Shown here: positions 7,661 through 16,347 of the stretch, piece by piece
Layout: each line of letters begins with the position of its first letter
Numbering within the stretch: position 1 is the first letter of the stretch
Source: Roseibium sp. TrichSKD4
GTDB taxonomy: Bacteria; Pseudomonadota; Alphaproteobacteria; Rhizobiales; Stappiaceae
Length of the DNA stretch: 64,000 nt
Direction of reading: 5' to 3'
Assembly: GCF_000148725.1 (NCBI RefSeq)
Contig: NZ_GL476310.1
Span: forward strand, 367,654-431,653
Made by a program: the position numbers and the translations under genes
Notes under the pieces: model-generated
Seen by the model: the letters and a program-made list of their open reading frames with translations, nothing else
Databases searched by the model: none
What the model was told of the DNA's origin: nothing

Positions 7661-10135
7661 TCACGTTCGGTTGGAGGTTTTTGTTCGCCGCGTGGCTGCC
7701 GCTGTGGTGGGATCATCCGGCCAAGGGTGTTTCGGATATCGACCTCGCATATCCGCTTTTACATCCGCCCAGGACCCTGACCAAAAGCCCGGCAAATCCT
7801 TGGTGATCTGGATCGGGCGCTGGGCTGGGGAAAGCAGTTCAAGAGCGAGAGGCAGGCGTCCGCCGCACACACTTGGATGCGTGGTCAGGCCAAAAAGTTC
7901 TTGAACGCGAACCGATAAGGTCGGACCGATTTCACGATCATAATCAATTGGAAGACGCGAACCGGTTGGGGCGGTGAAGTGTGAGGGAGCAGCCTCTTCA
8001 ATGCGTGTAGAAACATCATGCGGGATAAGCACCGCCAGCGCATTTCCAAGCACTTCAGTTGTTATGTCTCCATAACTGCTCGTCCCGGGGAGGAAGGGGA
8101 TGAGCCAGTCCTCGAGCGTCTCTTGCAAATGTGCATCAGAAAGGTCTGGCATGTCCGGCTCGCCAGACCGCTGGACAAAGGCGACCCGGCCTCGAAGGCG
8201 AAGCTGGTCAGCGCTCCATGGCAGCCGATCAACTCCCTTGCGCCGGACTTCACCAATCAGCGCAGTCGTGATTACTTCAGGGGATGGGTTGGAGATAATC
8301 CGGCTGTCGAGCACCACACGCCCAAATTTCCGAAGTCGGCGCGCTTTCAGCTTTCCGTTCGGTTCGAGCGAGACTTCCTCAACTTCGGCAATGTGGTCTG
8401 CAAAGAGGTCTTCAATGTCAGCCTGTGTCAGTGGCGCGGCAAGTGCGACCCGTCCATTCGCGGCTTTTCCCTGAATATCGGCGATTGTCAGAAAGCGTTC
8501 GGCACTTAGTGGATGGCTGTCGTCCAGTTCAGCGCCCCGGCCATTGGCGAGCCGATATCGCCCCGCCTTTCCGCGCGCTTCGGCCACCCGGTCAGGGTAA
8601 GCCAAGGCGAGCAGGGCTCCGGACGTCTCTGGACGAATGTCTCGCTTCTTTCCGACTGCAAGCGATAACCAGCGTTCGGCAAGCTTTCGCGCATCCCGCG
8701 CTCGTGGGCTTCCATCGCTAACCAGTCGCGTGAGGCGAACCCTCAAGTCTGTATCCCGCCCTCCTAAGCCGGGCTCAGAGACGACAGCCCCAATAAGTGC
8801 GGCTGTCCAGCCTTCGCCTTGGTCTGAAGCTTTCAAAATCATATGAGCGAGTCGAGGGTGAAGAGGGAGGCGGGCAAGGTCTCGGCCCTGTTTGGTTATT
8901 CGGCCATTGTCGTCCAAAGCATCCAGCGATTTCAGCAATGACACAGCCTCGGCCCAAGCCGGTGCAGGCGGTGGATCGGGAAATGTAAGCTGGGACGGAT
9001 CAAGGGTTCCCCAACTTGCAAGGTCCAGAACCAGCGAGCACAAATCCGCTTCCAGAATTTCTGGTGCCTCATTGGCAGGGAGCGAACTTGTTTGCACTTC
9101 GTCCCAAAGTCGATAACACACGCCGGGTTCGATTCGACCAGCTCGCCCACGCCGCTGGTCTGCCGAGGCTTTGGATACTCGAACAGTTTCAAGCCGGGTT
9201 AGCCCGGTCTGCGGCTCAAAGCGGGGAACGCGTGCAAGCCCGCTGTCAATGACGACACGAATGCCCTCAATTGTCAGAGAGGTTTGCGCAATGGCGCTGG
9301 CCAAAACCACTTTGCGCTCGCCTTCGCCTACCGGTTTGATCGCCTTGTCCTGCTGCTTTGGATCAAGCGCGCCATAAAGAGGCGCAAGACCTGTCTTAGT
9401 GGGAAGTTTGCTTTTCAAAAGGTCAGCGGTTCGTAAGATCTCTTTTTGCCCAGGCAAAAAGACCAAAACGGAACCGGTCTCATCTGAAAGCGCTGTCAGT
9501 ACGGCCCGTGCTGTTACGTCTTCGATCCGATCCTTTGGGCGGCGGCCAAGATAACGCGTGTCGACCGGAAAACTGCGCCCTTTGCTCTCAATGATGGGGG
9601 CCCCGCCGAGGGCTTCCGACACCTTCGCCGCATCAAGTGTTGCAGACATGGGAACAAGGCGCAGGTCATCACGAAGCGCTGCTTGGACATCAAGCGAAAG
9701 CGCGAGGCCGAGATCGCCGTCCAATGACCGTTCGTGGAATTCGTCAAACAGGACAGCGGCAACACCGGTGAGTTCCGGGTCATCCAGGATCATGCGGGTG
9801 AAGACACCCTCAGTGACGACCTCAATGCGCGTAACTGCTGAGACCTTGCTGTCCATGCGCACGCGATACCCAACCCGCTCTCCAACCTTTTCGCCAAGCT
9901 CTAAGGCCATTCGCCGGGCTGCTGCACGTGCGGCTAATCGGCGGGGTTCCAGCAAGATGATTTTGCCATCGCCGCGCCAGGAGGCATTCAACAGCGCTAG
10001 TGGAACACGTGTAGTCTTACCTGCGCCCGGCTCAGCCACCAGAACAACGTTGTTGTGCGTTTCAAGACTGGCCGTCAGTTCGTCAAGGACAGCATCAATG
10101 GGAAGTGGGAACGGAAAAGCCGGGTGCGATGCCAT
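7661..10135 (-). CDS. hrpB: ATP-dependent RNA helicase HrpB
   Basis: DEAH/RHA-family helicase of about 824 residues. Motif I AEPGAGKTTRVPLAL, motif II DEFHER, motif III SATLD and motif VI QRRGRAGR are all present. The HrpB-specific C-terminal domain ends with the typical RGRYPKHPWPDDP. Cellular role is poorly defined in most bacteria; members are linked to RNA processing. Start at ATG 10135 (MASHPAFPFPLPID) gives the normal family N-terminus and begins 4 bp after the glk stop, implying translation coupled to glk; the frame continues upstream into glk and was not used. Confidence 0.93.
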   Translation of the reverse strand: MASHPAFPFPLPIDAVLDELTASLETHNNVVLVAEPGAGKTTRVPLALLNASWRGDGKIILLEPRRLAARAAARRMALELGEKVGERVGYRVRMDSKVSAVTRIEVVTEGVFTRMILDDPELTGVAAVLFDEFHERSLDGDLGLALSLDVQAALRDDLRLVPMSATLDAAKVSEALGGAPIIESKGRSFPVDTRYLGRRPKDRIEDVTARAVLTALSDETGSVLVFLPGQKEILRTADLLKSKLPTKTGLAPLYGALDPKQQDKAIKPVGEGERKVVLASAIAQTSLTIEGIRVVIDSGLARVPRFEPQTGLTRLETVRVSKASADQRRGRAGRIEPGVCYRLWDEVQTSSLPANEAPEILEADLCSLVLDLASWGTLDPSQLTFPDPPPAPAWAEAVSLLKSLDALDDNGRITKQGRDLARLPLHPRLAHMILKASDQGEGWTAALIGAVVSEPGLGGRDTDLRVRLTRLVSDGSPRARDARKLAERWLSLAVGKKRDIRPETSGALLALAYPDRVAEARGKAGRYRLANGRGAELDDSHPLSAERFLTIADIQGKAANGRVALAAPLTQADIEDLFADHIAEVEEVSLEPNGKLKARRLRKFGRVVLDSRIISNPSPEVITTALIGEVRRKGVDRLPWSADQLRLRGRVAFVQRSGEPDMPDLSDAHLQETLEDWLIPFLPGTSSYGDITTEVLGNALAVLIPHDVSTRIEEAAPSHFTAPTGSRLPIDYDREIGPTLSVRVQELFGLTTHPSVCGGRLPLALELLSPAQRPIQITKDLPGFWSGSWADVKADMRGRYPKHPWPDDPTTAAATRRTKTSNRT

Positions 10136-10139
10136 GGGT

Positions 10140-11198
10140 TTAACCGGCCAGAGCTGTCCCTTCACGCCCTTGCGATACCCAGGATCGATCGGCAATATCG
10201 ACGGCAAACCGGTCCGGGTGATGGGCGAAGGCAGAAAGCCCCTTAAGAGCTGGATTAGGGTGGCGGACGATGAAGGTTGGGATGGACTTCATCAGGTTTT
10301 CGTGTGGGGCCTTGGCTTCAAAAGCAGCGCGAAAATGGCCGTCCATCAAGAAGGCATCGATCCGGGGTGTGACACCGCCGGTCAGGTAGACGCCACCACG
10401 TGCAAGCAGGCTGAGTGCAAAATCACCTGCAACACGGCCAAGCGCCCGCGCAAAGACATGAAGGGTTTCCACAGCAATGGGATCATTGCTCGCCGCTGCG
10501 CCCGTTACATCCGCAGCGGTTTGAAACGTCGGCTCACTGCCACGGCTCTTCGCAACCGCTGCCGCAAGACGGGGCAGTCCACTGCCGCTCAAAATATTCT
10601 CTGCTCCAATTCGCCCGCCCAGCCGTTCAATATGTGGCCAGATGGCTTCGTCATCCGCGCTGACAGGCCCGATCTCCACATGCCCCCCTTCACCGGGGAC
10701 CGGGATCCAGGTATTGGCTGCATTGATCATTGCAGCTGCGCCCAATCCGGTTCCTGGACCAAGCACAAACTTGCTGGAGGCGGGACGCACGGCGCCACCG
10801 CCGATTTGTTCGATCTCGTCCCCAGAAAGCTCCGGGAGCGCGAGCGCTTGTGCCTCAAAATCGTTGATAATAACGACCTGATCGAGCTTCAGCTCTGCAA
10901 GCACTTTTCTCGGTTCGATAATCCACGGAGCATTGGTCAACGGGATGACGTCACTGGTGACAGGGCCTGCAACAGCAGCAATCAGTGTTTTTGGCTCTGG
11001 GCCTTCAACGCCAGCAAGACTATCCTTTGCGGCTTCGATCAAACCGGTGTGGTTGCCAGTTCCCTGCGAGGGACAATGCACCGTGTCGGACACTGGACCA
11101 TCAATCCGAGCGAAACGCGCATTGGTTCCACCGATGTCAGCGACAAGGACAGGGTACTCGAACCGATTGGCGGCGGATGAGACGAGAGAGTCAGGCAC
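10140..11198 (-). CDS. glk: Glucokinase
   Basis: Phosphorylates glucose to glucose-6-phosphate with ATP in the cytosol. The ATP-binding motif [12 protein letters not shown] lies near residue 20, and GTGLGAAA and [12 protein letters not shown] match the bacterial Glk family (about 320-350 residues). At 352 residues it has a slightly long N-terminus. It overlaps the mgsA stop by 8 bp and is followed 4 bp later by hrpB, so mgsA-glk-hrpB is most likely one operon. Glucokinase next to methylglyoxal synthase is a common pairing in Rhizobiales. Confidence 0.94.
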   Translation of the reverse strand: MPDSLVSSAANRFEYPVLVADIGGTNARFARIDGPVSDTVHCPSQGTGNHTGLIEAAKDSLAGVEGPEPKTLIAAVAGPVTSDVIPLTNAPWIIEPRKVLAELKLDQVVIINDFEAQALALPELSGDEIEQIGGGAVRPASSKFVLGPGTGLGAAAMINAANTWIPVPGEGGHVEIGPVSADDEAIWPHIERLGGRIGAENILSGSGLPRLAAAVAKSRGSEPTFQTAADVTGAAASNDPIAVETLHVFARALGRVAGDFALSLLARGGVYLTGGVTPRIDAFLMDGHFRAAFEAKAPHENLMKSIPTFIVRHPNPALKGLSAFAHHPDRFAVDIADRSWVSQGREGTALAG

Positions 11199-11616
11199 TT
11201 GTTACTTCCGGAATGTCAGACGTGGTCTTGAGCCCGGCGAGCCGAGCCGAGCGCAGCAATATTTCCGCTGTGGCAAGATTAAGTGCCATCGGGATATCAT
11301 ACACAACGGCGAGACGCATCAGGGCTTTGACATCAACATCGTGTGGCATCGGGCTAAGCGGATCGACAAAAAAGATCAGCGCGCTCATCTTCCGATCACA
11401 CATCATCGCGCCAATCTGCTGGTCGCCGCCAAGCGGGCCACTTTTCAGACGGGTGATGGCAAGAGACGGACAGGCCTCCAATATGCGCCCACCGGTCGTG
11501 CCAGTTGCAACCAGACTGAAATCTTTGAGTTTCGCCTCATGACGTTCAACGAAGGAAACCATCATCTCCTTTTTCGCGTCATGGGCAACAAGGGCAAGTG
11601 TGAGGCGGTCGGTCAT
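11191..11616 (-). CDS. mgsA: Methylglyoxal synthase
   Basis: Converts dihydroxyacetone phosphate to methylglyoxal plus phosphate, a bypass of lower glycolysis under phosphate limitation. The protein of about 141 residues carries the family segments [11 protein letters not shown] (phosphate binding), [12 protein letters not shown] with the catalytic Asp, and [15 protein letters not shown] with the conserved His. ATG 11616 ([16 protein letters not shown]) is preferred to the in-frame ATG at 11649, which adds eleven unconserved residues. First gene of the leftward mgsA-glk-hrpB operon. Confidence 0.93.
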   Translation of the reverse strand: MTDRLTLALVAHDAKKEMMVSFVERHEAKLKDFSLVATGTTGGRILEACPSLAITRLKSGPLGGDQQIGAMMCDRKMSALIFFVDPLSPMPHDVDVKALMRLAVVYDIPMALNLATAEILLRSARLAGLKTTSDIPEVTSA

Positions 11617-11731
11617 CAAACGGCATCCGCAATTGAGGCTTGACGTCACAGACTGACGCCGCGGTTGCGGGCAGATAAAACGCGATCCGATTTGAAGTCA
11701 ATCAACAGAGCCGCTTATCAGCAACATATCG

Positions 11732-11759
11732 GCAGAGCGAGGCAAGAAACTCGCTCTGC
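11732..11759 (-). terminator. Strong hairpin downstream of the DUF1194 gene
   Basis: Perfect 10-bp inverted repeat GCAGAGCGAG / CTCGCTCTGC with an 8-base loop, 20 bp after the stop of the leftward DUF1194 gene and before mgsA. No clear T-run follows on the minus strand, so it may be a weak terminator or an mRNA-end stabiliser. Confidence 0.45.
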
Positions 11760-11779
11760 TACGATGTGCCAGCCATTTT

Positions 11780-12625
11780 TCAGTCAAACATGTTGCAACG
11801 GATGGGTTCGCGCATCTTGACCTTATGAATGTGGCTTTGCGGGAAGGTCAAACCGGCAATCTCCATGACCAGCTTCATGCGGATGGCATCCGCAAACCCT
11901 TCCTTCGACCTCACTGGAATGGCAAATGAGCCGGGTCCGCCAATGACACAATCTTCGTAATAGTGGTCGAGATTGAGCATTGCCTGCCAGGTGTTGGTCT
12001 TGGCCTTCATCATGAGGGGCAGTCCATTGATCACGATGCCGGAGGTGAGCAAGTTGTCGCGGACCTCCGTGACAGAACCACCTTGATTGTTAGGACCGTC
12101 TCCGGAAATGTCTATGACCTGCCGAAGACCCATGTATTGGTTGTCCTGAACCATGGAAACAGACTTTTTCAGCGCGGAACTGATCGACGTGCGCTGAACT
12201 TGCCGGAGAGGGGCTTCTGCGATGATGCTTGCAAAAGATTCCGCGGATCGTTTGTCTTCAATAACGGTCCAATCGGCAACAATGAAGTGCTCTTCAACGC
12301 CGCCCCATTCCATGTAGGTGACGGCTATTCGGCCAATCGGCCCCATCTCAATGGCTTCAAGAAACTCTTTGGAAGTGAGGGCTGAGACATATCCCGCGCG
12401 CTGAACTTCCTGTTCCTCTGTGTCCATGGATTGTGAAATATCGACGGCCAAAACCAATTCCACGTCGACCTCGTTGGCCGGGTCATAGGAAAAGGCTGGC
12501 GCGGCAGCGCCGATGGGGTTGATGTTTGCGGCCTGTACAACGCTGGCTTGGATACTCAAACCGAAACTCAGACCGAACAGTGTTGTGCACAGTGTTTTGA
12601 CTGCTCTGGTAGTGCCGAGACGCAT
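11780..12625 (-). CDS. Secreted DUF1194 (VWA-like) domain protein
   Basis: Protein of 281 residues with a cleavable signal peptide (MRLGTTRAVK, hydrophobic core, SVVQAANI). It has a von Willebrand A-like fold: ELVLAVDISQSMD near residue 58 supplies a MIDAS D-x-S-x-S metal site, and a second acidic segment is DISGDGPNNQGG. DUF1194 proteins are common in alphaproteobacteria, exported, and of unknown role; adhesion or cation-dependent protein binding is possible by fold only. A strong ribosome site (AAGGAG, 6 bases before ATG) supports the start. Transcribed alone, away from the SorC-type regulator. Confidence 0.85.
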   Translation of the reverse strand: MRLGTTRAVKTLCTTLFGLSFGLSIQASVVQAANINPIGAAAPAFSYDPANEVDVELVLAVDISQSMDTEEQEVQRAGYVSALTSKEFLEAIEMGPIGRIAVTYMEWGGVEEHFIVADWTVIEDKRSAESFASIIAEAPLRQVQRTSISSALKKSVSMVQDNQYMGLRQVIDISGDGPNNQGGSVTEVRDNLLTSGIVINGLPLMMKAKTNTWQAMLNLDHYYEDCVIGGPGSFAIPVRSKEGFADAIRMKLVMEIAGLTFPQSHIHKVKMREPIRCNMFD

Positions 12626-12823
12626 TTTTTTCTCCTTCTAGGCCAGAAGGCCTGGTCAGAACGTCTCCCAAGCTGTTTTTTTATTATGTTAGACTCGAAT
12701 TTATTATCTATTCGTTCCTCGTGAATTTAGACAACTACTCAATATTTACGTTTAGGATCTTACTCCAGTACATTGGGGCATCTTTAAATCATGCCTGATT
12801 CTTGAATCTACATCAAAATCAAA

Positions 12824-12838
12824 GTGCACGTAGTGCAC
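12824..12838. promoter_or_regulatory. Paired GTGCAC motif
   Basis: Two GTGCAC hexamers, each itself a palindrome, are separated by GTA, giving a symmetric 15-bp site in the divergent promoter region. It has the look of a dimer-binding operator for either flanking gene. The regulator is not identified. Confidence 0.35.
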
Positions 12839-13091
12839 ACAATGTTGAAGGACGAAAAACGAGCGTTTGCCGTGAAAAAAGGTCTACCCCTCTTGACGAT
12901 GCATATTCGAAGTGATCGAAATTAATGCTGAAATTGCATAGCCTTAGAGAATAGCAGTTTTAACTAGGTAGCCTAATTCTTCCGTGTTTGCCTTTTGAGT
13001 TCTTGACGTCTGTGCTCAGTTCGATAAAAAATGAAGAAAAAATCAGTGAGTGAATAAAATTTCACTTCCGGCGAAGTCGGGATGAGGGGCG

Positions 13092-13110
13092 CTTCAGTTT
13101 TGTACTGAAG
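13092..13110. promoter_or_regulatory. Palindromic candidate operator before the SorC-type regulator
   Basis: CTTCAGT-TTTGT-ACTGAAG is a perfect 7-bp inverted repeat ending 54 bp before the regulator start. DeoR/SorC regulators of nucleoside operons often bind palindromes at their own promoter, so autoregulation is plausible. It could also fold as a hairpin in the leader RNA. Confidence 0.45.
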
Positions 13111-13164
13111 GTCCGCGGCAAAGCTCATATTGGGCCATGCCGTATTGGGGAGCAGCAGAGCGTC

Positions 13165-14166
13165 ATGCGTACGCGCGATGATGATTGGACCAAATATCTG
13201 GCTATTCGGGCGGCTTGGTTGTCGTTCGTCGGAGGGCGGACTCAAGGCGAAATTGCCGATCAGTTAGGCGTCTCCGCGGCCAAAGTTCATCGTTTGATTG
13301 CGCATGCCCAAAAAACTGGAATGGTGAAGTTCCGGATCGAAGGGCGGCCCCTTGAGTGTCTCGAGCTGGAGGATACTCTGACCCGTAACTTCGAGTTGGG
13401 CAGCTGCATTGTAGCGCCGGACTTGGGGGTGGCAGATCAGGAAACCTCTATCCGCGCAATTGCAGGCATTGCGGCTGAAGTTCTGACAAACTTTCTAACG
13501 TCCGAGGCGATTGGCCGTGTCGGGGTTGGTATGGGGCGAACTCTGAAAGCGGCTGTAGAAGAACTTCCAAAAATCTCGCGCCCGGAACTTGAAATTATCT
13601 CAATCAGTGGTTCTCTCACCCGGAACCTTGCAGCAAACCCTTATGACGTGGTTCAGAAGGTGCAGGAGCGTACCGGTGGGGTAGGCTATTACCTTCCAGT
13701 TCCCTATTTTGCTGAATCTCCGGCGGAAAAGTCTGTCTTTTTGGGGCAAAGCAGCGTGCAGGGTCTTCTGGATCGCGCGCGCGGCTCGGATCTCTTCGTG
13801 GTCGGCATTGGCTCGATTGAGAACGAAGGGCACCTGATTGAACGGGGCATTATCTCAAAGGATGAACAGGCCGATCTGATCAAGATCGGTGCAGTATCTG
13901 ACCTGATGGGGCGCTTCCTCGACAAGAACGGGGTGCAGGCACCGGTTCAACTCGGTGACTGCGCGGTCGGGTTGCATTATGAAGATGTGCGCGGTGCGCG
14001 CATTCTCGCGTTGGCCGGCGGTGCAAGCAAAGCCAGCGCAACATTGGCCGCGCTCAGGACCGGGGTGATCACCGACCTGATCGTAGATGAAAATTTGGCC
14101 AGAGCAGTCGCCAATGAGGCTGGTCTGCAAACTCAGTGTTCTGCGGCGCGCCAAAGAACAGCCTGA
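13165..14166 (+). CDS. SorC/DeoR-type sugar-binding transcriptional regulator of the nucleoside operon
   Basis: Regulator of 333 residues. An N-terminal HTH (WLSFVGGRTQGEIADQLGVSAAKVHRLI, about residues 18-45) precedes a phosphosugar-binding SorC domain (GVGMGRTLKAAVEELP; DLFVVGIGSIENEGHLIERGIIS; GARILALAGGASKASATLAALRTG). Family members sense a phosphorylated sugar, such as deoxyribose-5-phosphate for B. subtilis DeoR. As the first gene before transporter and deo genes transcribed the same way, it most likely controls them in response to (deoxy)ribose phosphate. The effector is inferred from context. Codon use matches its neighbours. Confidence 0.85.
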   Translation: MRTRDDDWTKYLAIRAAWLSFVGGRTQGEIADQLGVSAAKVHRLIAHAQKTGMVKFRIEGRPLECLELEDTLTRNFELGSCIVAPDLGVADQETSIRAIAGIAAEVLTNFLTSEAIGRVGVGMGRTLKAAVEELPKISRPELEIISISGSLTRNLAANPYDVVQKVQERTGGVGYYLPVPYFAESPAEKSVFLGQSSVQGLLDRARGSDLFVVGIGSIENEGHLIERGIISKDEQADLIKIGAVSDLMGRFLDKNGVQAPVQLGDCAVGLHYEDVRGARILALAGGASKASATLAALRTGVITDLIVDENLARAVANEAGLQTQCSAARQRTA

Positions 14167-14221
14167 GGGGAAATCCGAAGCGGATCGGCATGTTGCCGGT
14201 CGTTCAATGGAGGACAAGAGA

Positions 14222-15220
14222 GTGAAAAAACTACTCATGATTGGGGCCGCAGCAGCAACCATGCTGATGTCGGCGGGTGCAATGGCAGAGGACATCAAAC
14301 CGGCTCTGCTCTATGATCTGGGCGGCAAGTTCGACAAGTCGTTCAATGAGGCGGCTCACACCGGCGCTGAAAAATTCACCAGCGACACCGGCATTGCATA
14401 TCGTGACTTTGAAATCCAGAACGACAGCCAGCGCGAACAGGCTCTGCGCAATTTTGCAAAGCGCGGCATGAGCCCGATCGTTGCGATCGGTTTCTCGCAG
14501 GCAAACGCTGTCGAGAAGGTTGCCAAGGAGTTTCCAGATCTGAAATTCGCAATTGTCGATATGGTCGTTGACCTGCCGAACGTGCGTTCAATCGTCTTCA
14601 AGGAACATGAAGGTTCCTACATCGTTGGCAAGCTGGCAGCGATGGCTTCTGAAACCGGTAAAGTTGGTTTCGTGGGCGGTATGGACATTCCGCTGATTCG
14701 CAGATTCGCCTGTGGCTACAAGCAAGGTGCTTTGGCTGCAAACGAAAAAGTGGAAGTCTTTGAAAACATGACCGGCACCACAGGCGCTGCCTGGAACGAC
14801 CCGGTTAAGGGCGGCGAGCTGGCCAAGTCCCAGTTCGATCGCGGTGCGGATGTTGTCTACCATGCTGCTGGCGGCACAGGCATCGGCGTTCTTCAGGCTG
14901 CTGCGGACGCTGACAAGCTCGGCATTGGTGTCGATTCCAACCAGAATGGCCTGCATCCGGGCAAGGTTCTGACCTCCATGCTGAAGCGCGTTGATGTTGC
15001 TGTTTACCAAGCCTTTGAAGACGCCAAGAATGACAACTGGAGCTCAGGCTTCTCCGTTCTTGGTCTTGCTGAAGGTGGCGTTGACTGGGCTCTGGATGAC
15101 AACAACAAAGAGCTGATTACGGCTGGCATGCAAAAGGCTGTCGAAACAGCAACCGCAGACATCGTATCCGGCAAGGTGGTCGTTCATGACTACATGTCCG
15201 ACGAAAGCTGCCCGTTCTAA
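14222..15220 (+). CDS. BMP-family (PnrA/BmpA) nucleoside ABC transporter substrate-binding protein, copy 1
   Basis: Periplasmic binding protein of 332 residues in the basic membrane protein family, which captures purine and pyrimidine nucleosides. GTG 14222 is the start: GGAGGA sits 7 bases before it, whereas the in-frame ATG at 14207 would place that site inside the gene. A signal peptide follows (KKLLMIGAAAATMLMSAGAMA). Family motifs include YDLGGKFDKSFNEAA, AIVDMVVDLPNVRS, FKEHEGSYIVG, VGFVGGMDIPLIRRF and GIGVDSNQN. Two Cys remain after export (RRFACGY and the C-terminal SCPF) and could form a disulphide. A strong hairpin follows, and a homologous copy of exactly the same length comes next. 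Confidence 0.92.
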   Translation: MKKLLMIGAAAATMLMSAGAMAEDIKPALLYDLGGKFDKSFNEAAHTGAEKFTSDTGIAYRDFEIQNDSQREQALRNFAKRGMSPIVAIGFSQANAVEKVAKEFPDLKFAIVDMVVDLPNVRSIVFKEHEGSYIVGKLAAMASETGKVGFVGGMDIPLIRRFACGYKQGALAANEKVEVFENMTGTTGAAWNDPVKGGELAKSQFDRGADVVYHAAGGTGIGVLQAAADADKLGIGVDSNQNGLHPGKVLTSMLKRVDVAVYQAFEDAKNDNWSSGFSVLGLAEGGVDWALDDNNKELITAGMQKAVETATADIVSGKVVVHDYMSDESCPF

Positions 15221-15240
15221 TCATATTCAAACCTGAAATT

Positions 15241-15266
15241 GGCGCCCCCGTTGCGATGGGGGCGCC
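15241..15266 (+). terminator. GC-rich intercistronic hairpin between the two binding-protein genes
   Basis: Perfect 9-bp stem GGCGCCCCC / GGGGGCGCC with an 8-base loop and no T-run. Such stem-loops after the first binding-protein gene of importer operons usually protect the upstream mRNA end or attenuate read-through, so that the binding protein is made in excess over the membrane parts. Role inferred from position. Confidence 0.6.
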
Positions 15267-15312
15267 GCCATTCGAAATTGAATTCCTTGCAAACTGTCGG
15301 ATGGGGGACACC

Positions 15313-16311
15313 ATGAAACGATGGATGATAGCGCCAGCCTTTGCGCTGCTGGTTATACAGGCGGCGGGGCTAAGTGCTGCGGCGGCACCGGCGATTGTCT
15401 ATTCCGTCGGTGGAAAGTTTGATGGGTCTTTTAACGAAAGCGCATATGCTGGTGTAACTCGTTACAAAGAGGAAACCGGCAAGACAGTCCGAGAGTTTGA
15501 AATCGAACGCGCCGCGCAAAGCCTTCAGGCACTGAGAAACTTCGCTACGCGAAATCACGCTCCTATTGTCGCCATCGGCTTTAATCAGGCGTCAGCGGTT
15601 GGTGAAGCTGCAAAGGCGTTTCCGGATAAATCCTTTGCCATTATCGATATGGTGGTCGATGCGCCAAACGTCGCCTCCTACGTCTTCAAAGAACATGAAG
15701 GTGCCTATATCGCCGGAGTACTGGCGGCCAAAGCGAGTGAAAGCGGCGTCATCGGATTTGTCGGCGGCATGGATATCCCGATCATCCGACGGTTCCTGTG
15801 CGGTTATCAGGAAGGGGCGCTCGCGACCAATCCGGACATCAAAGTGCTTTACAATATGGCGGGCGACACGCCTGCCGCCTTTGCTGATCCGGTGCGCGGA
15901 GCCGAACTTGCGCGCGGTCAAATTGATGCTGGTGCCGATGTGATCATTCAGGCTGCAGGGGGAACGGGCATTGGAGTCCTGCAAGCGGCTGCAGATGCAG
16001 ATGTTTTGGGGATAGGCACAGACTCCAACCAGAATGGCATGCATCCCGGAAAAGTTCTGACCTCCATTCGCAAACGGGTGGACAACGCTGTCTACGACAG
16101 CTTTACCGCTGCGGCCAATGGATCATTTGAACCGGGCGTGCGCGTTCTCGGTTTGGCTGAGGGCGGTATGGATTGGGTGTTGGATGATCATAATCGAGCG
16201 CTCATCTCCGATGATATGAAGTCTGCTGCCGCCAGCGCGGTCTCAGCTATCTCCGATGGTTCTCTGAAAGTGCATGACGTCCTGACAGACGGTCCGTGCC
16301 CGCATTCCTAA
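15313..16311 (+). CDS. BMP-family nucleoside ABC transporter substrate-binding protein, copy 2
   Basis: Second binding protein, also 332 residues, clearly paralogous to the first along its length (YSVGGKFDGSFNESA, AIIDMVVDAPNVASY, FKEHEGAYIAG, VGGMDIPIIRRF, GIGTDSNQNGMHPGKV). ATG 15313 follows GGGGGA and opens a signal peptide (MKRWMIAPAFALLVIQAAGLSAAAA). Both exported Cys positions are conserved (RRFLCGY, C-terminal PCPHS). It probably arose by tandem duplication and feeds the same ATPase and permeases with a different nucleoside preference. It lies 36 bp before the ATPase gene. Confidence 0.92.
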   Translation: MKRWMIAPAFALLVIQAAGLSAAAAPAIVYSVGGKFDGSFNESAYAGVTRYKEETGKTVREFEIERAAQSLQALRNFATRNHAPIVAIGFNQASAVGEAAKAFPDKSFAIIDMVVDAPNVASYVFKEHEGAYIAGVLAAKASESGVIGFVGGMDIPIIRRFLCGYQEGALATNPDIKVLYNMAGDTPAAFADPVRGAELARGQIDAGADVIIQAAGGTGIGVLQAAADADVLGIGTDSNQNGMHPGKVLTSIRKRVDNAVYDSFTAAANGSFEPGVRVLGLAEGGMDWVLDDHNRALISDDMKSAAASAVSAISDGSLKVHDVLTDGPCPHS

Positions 16312-16347
16312 ATCCGGTTTTCTTCGTAAAGGCGTGGTGCTGAAGTC

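Larger units (their letters stand above)
12626..13164. other. Divergent AT-rich intergenic region between DUF1194 and the nucleoside regulator
   Basis: No credible gene in these 539 bp. The centre (12680-13000) is clearly AT-rich and should hold promoters for both flanking genes. Two symmetric motifs stand out: GTGCAC-GTA-GTGCAC at 12824-12838 and CTTCAGT-N5-ACTGAAG at 13092-13110. The short open frame at 12973-13245 on the minus strand crosses into the regulator gene and has no ribosome site or recognisable product. Confidence 0.6.

Noticed and set aside
9558-11180. 540-codon open frame on the plus strand
   Set aside because: It lies entirely opposite hrpB and glk, both with full family motifs; its translation is Arg/Ser-rich and has no recognisable domain or ribosome site. 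A shadow of the biased third codon positions on the other strand.
14087-14221. Longer start for the first BMP binding protein
   Set aside because: It overlaps the regulator gene, hides the signal peptide and puts GGAGGA inside the gene; GTG 14222 fits all three.
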